A DNA stretch of 64,000 bases from Flammeovirga kamogawensis (GTDB lineage: Bacteria; Bacteroidota; Bacteroidia; Cytophagales; Flammeovirgaceae): positions 3,201,501-3,265,500 of the forward strand of contig NZ_CP076128.1 of assembly GCF_018736065.1 (NCBI RefSeq), written 5' to 3'. Made by a program: the position numbers and the translations under genes. Shown here piece after piece: positions 42,841 through 50,598 of the stretch. How positions within the stretch are numbered: the first letter of the stretch is position 1; the number at the start of each line of letters is the position of its first letter. The notes beneath the pieces were generated by a model. The model saw only the letters and a list, made by a program, of their open reading frames with translations, had not been told where the DNA came from and did not search any database.

Positions 42841-45432
42841 TTAGTAGCCTTGTTGTTTTAATGCATCAATAACATCTTTGTCAGTTTCTTTATTTAAAGC
42901 TTCTTCTATTTTACCTTTTAAAGTTTCATCTTCTAATAAAGGACTTAAGGCTTGATATGCAGCAATTTTAGTTTGTGTGCTACTACCACGATTTTGAGCA
43001 TATTTTAAAACAATATCAACTGCCTTTTCTTTTTCCTCTTCATTTTGTAATGAAAGAATATAACCAGTCATTGTTCTAAACATATACTGTCTATACTGAT
43101 CATTCATTTCTGCTAATTTAGCATCATACCAAGGCAGTTTACCTTCAGTACCCAATTCAGCATAAATCATAGAAGATACGAATACAATATTAGGGTTTCT
43201 TGCGTCTGCAAACTTCTCTAAAGTTGGAACAATACTAGGTCCTTCAATAGCAGATGTTGCATATAAAGAAGTCGCAATTACCATATAAGAACTATCATTT
43301 AATGCCTGTTGTGCAGTAGGCAAGAAGTTTTCATCAATTGAACTTAATGTACTTAATGCAGTTGCTCTTACAGTAGATTTAGGGTCATTCTTTACAAGAT
43401 CACGAAGAATTGCAATAGTTGGGTTAAGATCTCCAGTACCTTTGTATCCATCAAAAATAGTAGCTGTTGTTTCTCTAATACCCCAAAAAGGATCTTTTAA
43501 ATATGTATTTAATTTAGCTATTAAAGAGGGGTCTGCAGTTATCATATCACCTAATTGTAATATAGCTTCTACCCTATGCATAATATTAGTGGCTACATTT
43601 GCCTGCTGTAAATAGGCTTCTGTGTTTTTTGAATGTGTTATTACAGCTGGTATAATATGCTCAGTATCAAAAATGATTAAACTCGGTTTTTCTGCAAATG
43701 CAAAAGAAAATGTTTCACTAGCTTCTTTTACTGTAATTTGTCTTTGCTCAGAATGACCATCGTTCCACCAAAATTCAACTGTTGTAGGAATTTTGTAGAT
43801 AGGAGTATACTCTGGATCCTGACGCTGCTGAACTAATAATTTTACTTTACCATTACTAAAAGAATCTTTAATGAATAGGTCTGGGTGCCCCGCCTCCATA
43901 AACCATTGATTAAAGAACCAATTAAGATCTTGACCTGTCACTTCCTCAAATGCTAATCTTAAATGAGCAATTTCTGCTGCCTTAAAAGCATTTTCTTTTA
44001 AGTATAAAGAAGCACCTTGAAAAAATGCATCATCACCAATAGTATGACGAAGTAAGTTTAAAGTATAACCACCTTTTGCGTAAGAATGGCTATCAAACAT
44101 ATCTTCTTTATTTTGATAGTGGTAACGAATTAGTGGTTCTTGCTTAGTTTCTGATTCTGCTAAATAACTATCTAGTTCAGATTGTAAAGCATAATCCGCC
44201 TCATCTTTACTAATTTTATGTTCTCTCCAAAGGTATTCAGAGTAGTTTGCCCAAGATTCATTTAGTGGTAAATTAGACCATGATTCTGAAGTTACTAAAT
44301 CACCAAACCAATGATGGAAAAGTTCGTGAGCAACAATAAAATCCCAATCTTGATCTAGTTTTTCTCTATCATCTACTTGTACAGACTCCATAAAGGTTGA
44401 AGCTGTCGTATTTTCCATTGCTCCAGATACAAAATCTCTAATTATTACTTGAGAGTATTTAGCCCAAGGGTAATCATAATTAAATCTTTCAGAGAAAAAT
44501 TCTAGCATTTCTGGTGTATTACCAAAAATTGTTCTTGCGTATTTTTCAAAAGCTGGTTCCACATAATAACTAACTTCTTTTCCTCTCCATTCATCTTTTA
44601 CAATAGCAAAATCACCAACAGTCATCATTGTTAAATATACTGAGTGTGGTAATTCTTGTTTCCAATGGTCAGTACGTGTTCCATCACTATTTTTTTGTTG
44701 AGAAACGAGCTTACCATTTGATAGCGTTACGTATTTATTTTGTACAGTGATAAATACATCTTGCTTCATTTTTACATTTGGATGATCGAATGTAGGGAAC
44801 CAACAAGAGTTTGCAGCAGTTTCTCCTTGTGTCCAGATTTGTTGTGGTTTTCCTATTTCATCACCTAAAGGATTGATAAAATAAAGTCCTTTGTCTGATG
44901 TGATAGCTTCACTCCCATGACTTTCTCTTTCATTTGGCTTAGCAGTGTATGAAATATGAATAGAACATACATCATTTCTAGAATAAGATTTATCTAGTGC
45001 TATAGTAATTTGTATACTATCATATGTGTAGTCTAAGCTTTTTAATACTTTTTGATTTTTATCAACAAGTTCAACTTTATGAATATCAAAGTTTTTTGCA
45101 TCTAAAATAACATCTTTTTGAGAATAGAAATGCGGTTGTAAAGTCAATATTGCATCCCCACTCATGTGTTGTTTTTCCCAATCAAAGCTTACTTTTAATT
45201 GTGTGTGTAGTAAATTAAAAGAACGATCATATGCAGCTTGATATGGACCACCTTTAGAAATCCACTCAGGTTGAGTAGTATCTTCTTCTGGTAATATTTC
45301 TGGTGTAATAGGTGTATCTGGTGTTTCAATTGCAGCTTGATCAGCAGCGGCAGGTTTAACCGTTTTACACGCATTTAAAGAACTACTTAAAAGAAGAGCA
45401 CAAAAGATGGCATGTTTATAATTTGATATCAT
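42841..45432 (-). CDS. M1-family zinc aminopeptidase lipoprotein
   Basis: An 863-residue protein with a lipoprotein signal (lipobox LNAC, residue 22) so it is envelope-anchored. M1 hallmarks: GAMENTTAS (the exopeptidase GAMEN motif) near residue 340, HELFHHWFGDLV near 368 (HExxH) with the third zinc ligand in LNESWANYSEYLW. The N-terminal domain of beta-strands and the C-terminal 250 residues of HEAT-like helical repeats (KDPFWGIRETTATIF, VRATALSTLSSI) follow the family. It removes N-terminal amino acids from peptides, probably for nutrient uptake. Monocistronic on the minus strand. Confidence 0.93.
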   Translation of the reverse strand: MISNYKHAIFCALLLSSSLNACKTVKPAAADQAAIETPDTPITPEILPEEDTTQPEWISKGGPYQAAYDRSFNLLHTQLKVSFDWEKQHMSGDAILTLQPHFYSQKDVILDAKNFDIHKVELVDKNQKVLKSLDYTYDSIQITIALDKSYSRNDVCSIHISYTAKPNERESHGSEAITSDKGLYFINPLGDEIGKPQQIWTQGETAANSCWFPTFDHPNVKMKQDVFITVQNKYVTLSNGKLVSQQKNSDGTRTDHWKQELPHSVYLTMMTVGDFAIVKDEWRGKEVSYYVEPAFEKYARTIFGNTPEMLEFFSERFNYDYPWAKYSQVIIRDFVSGAMENTTASTFMESVQVDDREKLDQDWDFIVAHELFHHWFGDLVTSESWSNLPLNESWANYSEYLWREHKISKDEADYALQSELDSYLAESETKQEPLIRYHYQNKEDMFDSHSYAKGGYTLNLLRHTIGDDAFFQGASLYLKENAFKAAEIAHLRLAFEEVTGQDLNWFFNQWFMEAGHPDLFIKDSFSNGKVKLLVQQRQDPEYTPIYKIPTTVEFWWNDGHSEQRQITVKEASETFSFAFAEKPSLIIFDTEHIIPAVITHSKNTEAYLQQANVATNIMHRVEAILQLGDMITADPSLIAKLNTYLKDPFWGIRETTATIFDGYKGTGDLNPTIAILRDLVKNDPKSTVRATALSTLSSIDENFLPTAQQALNDSSYMVIATSLYATSAIEGPSIVPTLEKFADARNPNIVFVSSMIYAELGTEGKLPWYDAKLAEMNDQYRQYMFRTMTGYILSLQNEEEKEKAVDIVLKYAQNRGSSTQTKIAAYQALSPLLEDETLKGKIEEALNKETDKDVIDALKQQGY

Positions 45433-45666
45433 ATAAAAATTGGTCTATTGAAAAAATTCTCTAGTTAAATGAATTATTTTAATAATCTACATTGAAAATA
45501 CTTCAGAAAATCGAGAGTATTAAGGATATTAATGTAGAATATGACAAATTAGGTAGAAATCATACGATTTTTGAAAATTTGAAGGCTAAAAAATCTTATA
45601 AACTGACAATTTGGCGATGATTTTCTAGGTGGGCCGTTTATTGAAACGCTATCATAAAAAAATATT

Positions 45667-46212
45667 ATGGAAAAAATTAGATCAACAACCGTCCTTGCTG
45701 TTAAGAAAAACGGTCAAGTGGCATTGGGTGCCGATGGGCAGGCAACATTTGGAAATACAGTTGCAAAAAGTAATGTTAAAAAAGTAAGAACATTAATGGG
45801 AGGTAAAATTCTTTGTGGTTTTGCTGGTTCTACTGCAGATGCATTTACATTAATGGAACGTTTTCAAGAAAAATTAAATGCTTTTGGCGAGGGTAATATG
45901 AAACGTGCAGCTATTGAATTAGCAAAAGATTGGCGTACGGATCGTTATTTAAGAAAGTTAGAAGCAATGATGATTGTTGCTGACAAAAATGACGTACTAA
46001 TTATTTCTGGAACAGGTGATGTGATAGAACCTGATCATGATATTGCAGCTATCGGTTCTGGTAGTATGTATGCACAATCTGCAGCTTTAGCATTAAAAAA
46101 GCATGCTCCAGACATGACAGCAGAAGATATGGTAAGAGAAGGTTTAGATATTGCTGCAGACATTTGTATCTACACTAACCATAATTTTGTTATTGAAACA
46201 GTAAAAGAATAA
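45667..46212 (+). CDS. hslV: ATP-dependent protease peptidase subunit HslV
   Basis: A 181-residue proteasome-like N-terminal threonine peptidase. The nucleophile is probably Thr7 in RSTTVLAV after removal of a six-residue propeptide. GADGQATFGNTVAKSNVKKVRTL is the family signature and IAAIGSGSMYAQSAA is also conserved. It works with the HslU ATPase in ClpQY/HslVU; hslU is not adjacent here. Followed 8 nt later by a PLP enzyme gene. Confidence 0.95.
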   Translation: MEKIRSTTVLAVKKNGQVALGADGQATFGNTVAKSNVKKVRTLMGGKILCGFAGSTADAFTLMERFQEKLNAFGEGNMKRAAIELAKDWRTDRYLRKLEAMMIVADKNDVLIISGTGDVIEPDHDIAAIGSGSMYAQSAALALKKHAPDMTAEDMVREGLDIAADICIYTNHNFVIETVKE

Positions 46213-46220
46213 CTCAAAAT

Positions 46221-47114
46221 ATGGATTATTTAGAGCAACCCTCTGAAAATACTCCAATGCAAGAAATAAAGGACCCTATTCTAGAACAGAATGGGGTCCG
46301 TTTGTTTGTAAAAAGAGATGATTTAACACATCCGGAGGTTTCAGGAAATAAATGGAGAAAATTAAAGTACAACCTTTTAAAAGCGAAGGAGGAAGGGTAT
46401 TCAACTTTGCTTACTTTTGGAGGAGCTTACTCTAACCATATTCATGCTTTTGCAGCTGCAGGAAAGTTATATGGTATGAAAACAATAGGTGTTATTAGAG
46501 GAGAGGAACACCTTCCTTTAAATAAAACATTGAATTTTGCTACTTCTCAGGGTATGGAACTTACGTACCTAGATCGTACATCATTTAGAGATTATAAAGC
46601 TGCAATACCAAAATTAAGAGAACAATTTGGCGATTTTTATATGGCCCCAATGGGAGGATCAAATCAATTGGCATTAGAAGGGGTTGCAGAATTAGGTGAG
46701 GAGATTAATAATTTTAATCAAAAAGTTGATTATGTGTGTGCTGCTTGTGGAACAGGTGGTACTTTGGCAGGGTTAATCAATTCTATAAAGAGTAACACTA
46801 AAATTATAGGTTTTCCAGCTTTAAAAGGAGGAGAATTTTTATATGATGATATTAATGGATTTTTATCTTCTAAAGAAAATATAAATATTAATTGGTCTTT
46901 AAATACTACTTACCACTTTGGAGGATACGCTAAAAAGAAACCTGAATTATTGGCATTTATGGAAGATTTTAAAGAAAAACATCACATAGAGCTAGAGCGA
47001 ATTTATACTGGAAAAATGATGTATGGAGTAATTGATCTGATTAAAAATGGATTTTTTGAACGTGGTAGTATTATAGTTGCTTTACACTCTGGAGGGTTAC
47101 AAATAAATAGATAA
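46221..47114 (+). CDS. PLP-dependent D-cysteine desulfhydrase / ACC deaminase-family enzyme
   Basis: A 297-residue fold-type II PLP enzyme. The cofactor Lys is in HPEVSGNKWRKLKYNL (about residue 41), with GGAYSNHIHAFAAAGKL and the phosphate loop AACGTGGTLAGLI. The family holds 1-aminocyclopropane-1-carboxylate deaminases and D-cysteine desulfhydrases; the short length and weak similarity to plant-type ACC deaminases point to desulfhydrase-like use of D-cysteine or a related amino acid, but substrate cannot be told. The 8-bp gap from hslV implies co-transcription. Confidence 0.85.
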   Translation: MDYLEQPSENTPMQEIKDPILEQNGVRLFVKRDDLTHPEVSGNKWRKLKYNLLKAKEEGYSTLLTFGGAYSNHIHAFAAAGKLYGMKTIGVIRGEEHLPLNKTLNFATSQGMELTYLDRTSFRDYKAAIPKLREQFGDFYMAPMGGSNQLALEGVAELGEEINNFNQKVDYVCAACGTGGTLAGLINSIKSNTKIIGFPALKGGEFLYDDINGFLSSKENININWSLNTTYHFGGYAKKKPELLAFMEDFKEKHHIELERIYTGKMMYGVIDLIKNGFFERGSIIVALHSGGLQINR

Positions 47115-47314
47115 ATGGAAAATTGAAACTAATTTTGGTGATTGTCATCAATTAAGTGTTTTAAATACAATTATTAATTGACTTTTATTAATAATTAACA
47201 TATTTTAAAGATATTAGATAAAAGAGAAAAACTTACGTCTAATAAAATCAAAATTGAAACTTAAAATACTCTTTTAAGCGTTTATATATTAATTAACTTA
47301 AACCCATAAACGTC

Positions 47315-47695
47315 ATGAAACGATTATCACTTCTTTTAGTTACCCTTTTTTGTAGTTTGTGTTTATTTGCTCAAACAGAAGAGATTCAAAAAATTTCTGA
47401 ACAAGAATATTCACAAGATGAATACACAGCCTTAGAAATGTTAGGGCCGCATTATTTATCAAGTTTAGAGATTACGCTACATGAATTAAATTGGGGATTA
47501 GACAACCATGAAAATGTAGCATTGAATGAAGAAATAGTAAAAGTATCAGAAGTATATGTATACAGTGCAGAAGATTTTCGATTAATTCATTACCATAATG
47601 GAGATGTACATGAGGTAGATTTAGATCAAATTGCACAGAAGGCAGATCTCTTAATGAATAACGAAGGCATATACTACTATGTAATGCGAGAATAG
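47315..47695 (+). CDS. Small exported protein of unknown function
   Basis: A 126-residue protein with a clear signal peptide (residues 1-19, MKRLSLLLVTLFCSLCLFAQ) and an acidic mature part of about 105 residues rich in Glu, Tyr, His. Strand-like segments (VAL...VKVSEVYVYSAEDFRLIHYHNGDVHEVDLD) suggest a small beta-sandwich. Not recognised. Stands alone: 200 bp upstream is gene-free and a terminator follows. Confidence 0.65.
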   Translation: MKRLSLLLVTLFCSLCLFAQTEEIQKISEQEYSQDEYTALEMLGPHYLSSLEITLHELNWGLDNHENVALNEEIVKVSEVYVYSAEDFRLIHYHNGDVHEVDLDQIAQKADLLMNNEGIYYYVMRE

Positions 47696-47720
47696 AAAAT
47701 ACAAAATATTACCATGTTTT

Positions 47721-47750
47721 AAGGTAGTCTTGCAAAAGATTACCTTTTTT
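47721..47750 (+). terminator. Intrinsic terminator after the 126-residue exported protein
   Basis: Stem AAGGTAGTCTT (47721-47731) with AAGATTACCTT (47736-47746), one G-U pair, 4-nt loop and T-run. Confidence 0.8.
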
Positions 47751-47796
47751 ATTTAAATTCTTTTTAATGAATGGTAGAACATATAACTGATTCTTA

Positions 47797-47804
47797 TAAA
47801 TTTG
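47797..47804 (+). promoter_or_regulatory. -7 box upstream of prs
   Basis: TAAATTTG followed by C; predicted leader of about 105 nt before the prs ATG. The -33 box is not clear. Confidence 0.45.
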
Positions 47805-47916
47805 CAGTGGTGATTGTTTAAGAATGCATAAACTTATTGTAAGTGATAGGCAAACCTAAACAGAATCATCCAATGGTTTTGGAATTCATAGATAGCGTAC
47901 CAAAAAAAAATTACTG

Positions 47917-48840
47917 ATGTCTTCAGTTAAAATCTTTTCAGCTTCGGGAACAGAATATCTCGCTAGCAAAATTGCACACTCTTATGGTAAATCTTTAGGA
48001 GATGTAGTTCTTCAACGTTTTAGTGATGGAGAAATTTCTACTCACTTCAACGAGTCTGTTAGAGGCTGTGATGTATTTATCATCCAATCTACTTGTCCAC
48101 CAGCAGATAATTTATTAGAATTATTATTGTTGATTGATGCTGCTAAAAGAGCATCTGCACAAACTGTTACTGTCTTACTACCATATTTCGGATATGCACG
48201 TCAAGATAGAAAAGACAAGCCTAGAGTGGGAATTGGAGCAAAATTGATTGCAAACCTTTTAACTGCAGCAGGAGCAACACGTGTAGTAACATGTGAACTT
48301 CATGCAGATCAAATTCAAGGTTTCTTCGATATCCCAGTTGTTCACCTTCAAAGTTCACCAATTTTTGTTCCTTACATTGAGAGCTTAGGTTTAGATAACC
48401 TTACTTTTGCTTCTCCTGATGTTGGAGGTGCAAAAAGAGCGAGATCTTATGCAAAGCACTTTAAAGCAGATATCGTTATGTGTGATAAACACCGCGAAAG
48501 AGCTAATGAAGTTGCATCTATGCAAGTTATTGGTGATGTTAAAGATAAGAACGTAATTCTTATTGATGACCTTGCAGATACTGCTGGAACTTTATGTAAC
48601 GCTGCAGAGATTATTATGGAAAAAGGTGCTAAATCTGTAAGAGCAATTTGTACACATGGTGTACTTTCTGGTCCTGCATATGATAGAGTAGCTGCTTCTG
48701 TATTAGAAGAATTAGTAGTAACAGATACATTACAGGTAGAGAACAGAGAAAAAATTCGCGTTCTTTCTGTAGCAGAGTTATTTGCTAAGGCAATTAGAAA
48801 GATTCAAGATCACGAATCAATTAGTTCTCTATTTATCTAA
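47917..48840 (+). CDS. prs: Ribose-phosphate pyrophosphokinase
   Basis: A 307-residue PRPP synthetase, making 5-phosphoribosyl-1-pyrophosphate for nucleotides, His, Trp and NAD. Motifs: FSDGEISTHFNESVRG, YARQDRKDKPR, the metal site CELHADQIQGFFDIPV, VMCDKHRERANE and the PRPP loop VILIDDLADTAGTL. prs is next to the rplY gene, a linkage frequent in Bacteroidota, but a terminator and a promoter lie between them. Confidence 0.97.
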   Translation: MSSVKIFSASGTEYLASKIAHSYGKSLGDVVLQRFSDGEISTHFNESVRGCDVFIIQSTCPPADNLLELLLLIDAAKRASAQTVTVLLPYFGYARQDRKDKPRVGIGAKLIANLLTAAGATRVVTCELHADQIQGFFDIPVVHLQSSPIFVPYIESLGLDNLTFASPDVGGAKRARSYAKHFKADIVMCDKHRERANEVASMQVIGDVKDKNVILIDDLADTAGTLCNAAEIIMEKGAKSVRAICTHGVLSGPAYDRVAASVLEELVVTDTLQVENREKIRVLSVAELFAKAIRKIQDHESISSLFI

Positions 48841-48866
48841 TAAGATAAGTCGAGAATTTTTTATAT

Positions 48867-48909
48867 AAGGCTATTTATCAGCATAACTTGTTGGTAAATA
48901 GCCTTTTTT
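48867..48909 (+). terminator. Intrinsic terminator after prs
   Basis: Near-perfect 14-bp stem AAGGCTATTTATCA (48867-48880) with TGGTAAATAGCCTT (48892-48905), followed by T4. Confidence 0.85.
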
Positions 48910-48956
48910 GTGCTAACAAGGTTAAACACATATTTCATTTTACAAAATAATATATG

Positions 48957-48964
48957 TACCTTTG
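48957..48964 (+). promoter_or_regulatory. -7 box of the rplY promoter
   Basis: TACCTTTG followed by C, the same box as in the tRNA promoter. It places the start about 48970 and yields a leader of roughly 120 nt. Confidence 0.65.
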
Positions 48965-48965
48965 C

Positions 48966-49089
48966 ACGCTGATTTCCCTCAAAGGAAATCTTTGTTAAGC
49001 ATGTTTTGGGATGGGATCCTACTTTCGGGTAAAGGAAGGTCAAGTACCAAAGCGTTAATACATGTTTTACTTTTATAATAAAAAATCAG
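48966..49089 (+). promoter_or_regulatory. Structured rplY 5' leader, possible 5S rRNA mimic
   Basis: A helix ACGCT/AGCGT (48966-48970 with 49051-49055) would enclose two hairpins: GATTTCC/GGAAATC (48971-48977 with 48984-48990), and a stem CCT-CTTT/AAAG-AGG (49018-49025 with 49031-49039) closed by a CGGGT loop, with an internal loop. The segment with GTTAAGC, then GATGG, then TTTCGGG and AAGGTC runs in the same order as conserved GUUAAGC, GAUGG and GUAGGUC parts of bacterial 5S rRNA, the RNA bound by L25. Autoregulation by L25 is inferred. Confidence 0.45.
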
Positions 49090-49665
49090 ATGAAAACAGT
49101 TGAAATCGTTGGTTACAAGCGTGAGGCTTTAGGAAAAAAAAGTGCTAAAGACTTAAGAAAAGAAGGTCTTGCTCCATGTGTAGTATATGGTGGCGAAGAG
49201 CCAATTCACTTTGCAGTACCAATGTACTTGTTCAAAGATATCATTTATACTCCTGCTGTTTGTTTCGTTAAGATCAACATCGAAGGTGTAGAAAAAACTG
49301 CTATCTTACAAGATTACCAACTTCACCCAATCTCTGAAGTATTGCTTCACGCAGACTTCTTAGAATTGAAAGAAGATACTCCTATCAAAATGGACGTTCC
49401 TTTATCTTTCACTGGTAAATCTCCTGGTATCCAACAAGGTGGTAAACTAGTTGCTAAAATCAGAAAGATTAAAGTAAAAGCACTTCCTGCTAACATGCCA
49501 GAAAGCGTTGAAGTATCTATTGAAGGTATGGAACTTGGTAAGTCAGTACGTGTTGGTGCTATCAAGCCTGATAACTATGAGATCCTTTATAACGACTCAG
49601 TTACAGTTGCATCAGTTGCTATTCCTAGAGCTTTACGTTCTGCTATGGACGCAGCAGCAGAGTAA
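49090..49665 (+). CDS. rplY: 50S ribosomal protein L25 (Ctc family)
   Basis: A 191-residue long-form L25/Ctc. The N-terminal 5S rRNA-binding domain (residues 1-95: KREALGKKSAKDLRKEGLAPCVVYGG, then EVLLHADFLEL) and a C-terminal TL5/Ctc beta-domain (about 100-180) are both present. It binds the loop E region of 5S rRNA in the large subunit; in some bacteria Ctc is stress-induced. Preceded by its own promoter and a structured leader and followed by a terminator, so it is a monocistronic unit. Confidence 0.95.
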   Translation: MKTVEIVGYKREALGKKSAKDLRKEGLAPCVVYGGEEPIHFAVPMYLFKDIIYTPAVCFVKINIEGVEKTAILQDYQLHPISEVLLHADFLELKEDTPIKMDVPLSFTGKSPGIQQGGKLVAKIRKIKVKALPANMPESVEVSIEGMELGKSVRVGAIKPDNYEILYNDSVTVASVAIPRALRSAMDAAAE

Positions 49666-49685
49666 TCAGCAGCTTAATTATAAAG

Positions 49686-49725
49686 AAAAGAGGTACGGTA
49701 GAAATACAGTACCTCTTTTTTTGTC
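49686..49725 (+). terminator. Intrinsic terminator after rplY
   Basis: Stem AAAAGAGGTAC (49686-49696) with GTACCTCTTTT (49709-49719) and an inner GTA/TAC helix; T-run. Confidence 0.85.
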
Positions 49726-49772
49726 TCATTTTTTTATTGTATAATGTGAATGAATAAATAGTCATTATACTC

Positions 49773-50597
49773 ATGCTTACCAACTCAACACTTCCTAAAT
49801 CATTTTTCTTACCATTAGAGCAAGGGAAAATAGAATGCCTCCAATTTGGTAATGGTACTAAATTATTGATTTGTATTCATGGCTTTGGAGATAGTGTTAA
49901 TCTATTTAGACATATTGCTCCAGCTTGGGAAAAAGAATATACTATTGTTGCTTTTTCTCTTCCTTTCCATGGAAAAACAGAATGGACTCCCTCCTATTAT
50001 TCTTCTAGAAATATTAAAAGTATTATTGAGGCAATTCTTTTAGAATATAAGCAAGAACGTTTTTCTATTTTAGGATACAGTATGGGTGGGAAAATTACAA
50101 TGTATTGTGTACAAAAGTACTTTAGTGATAAAATTGATAGATTAATTTTATGTGCTTCAGATGGTTTGAAAACACATATTTTGTATGATGTATCAAAATT
50201 GCCAAGATGGTATTTAGAGTCTATGATGCTATTAATGCGTTTTCCGAAAGCGATGTTTAAGCTAGTTGGTTGGATTTATAAAAGAGGTTGGCTTTCTAAA
50301 TTTTTGTATGATTTCTTTATGAATCATTTTGAGACAAAAGAACAACGAAGAAGATTTTTTGGGACAGCAACCTCGTCACGATATATGCAGCCTGATTTAA
50401 AAGAAGTAGCCTCTAAGATTAATCAGAGAAAAATTCCTGTAGATATGTATTTTGGAGAAAGGGATGAAGTTATTCTACTTGATGGAGCTATTAAGTTTTC
50501 AAAGCAATTAGATAATGTGCGTTTCTTTACTTTACCTAAAGGACATCTATTGATAGATGAGGATTTATGTGATATAATGATGGAAGATAATCAATAG
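49773..50597 (+). CDS. Alpha/beta hydrolase
   Basis: A 274-residue alpha/beta-fold hydrolase. The nucleophile is S103 in LGYSMGGKITM, the oxyanion motif is ICIHGFGDS (residues 33-41) and the likely Asp and His are in YFGERDEVILLDG and LPKGHLLIDEDL near the C-terminus. It looks complete. A cap region with aromatic and basic residues (KRGWLSKFLYDFF) may face lipids. Substrate unknown. Its stop lies 1 bp from the stop of the convergent DUF5916 gene (50597 and 50599). Confidence 0.85.
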   Translation: MLTNSTLPKSFFLPLEQGKIECLQFGNGTKLLICIHGFGDSVNLFRHIAPAWEKEYTIVAFSLPFHGKTEWTPSYYSSRNIKSIIEAILLEYKQERFSILGYSMGGKITMYCVQKYFSDKIDRLILCASDGLKTHILYDVSKLPRWYLESMMLLMRFPKAMFKLVGWIYKRGWLSKFLYDFFMNHFETKEQRRRFFGTATSSRYMQPDLKEVASKINQRKIPVDMYFGERDEVILLDGAIKFSKQLDNVRFFTLPKGHLLIDEDLCDIMMEDNQ

Positions 50598-50598
50598 T

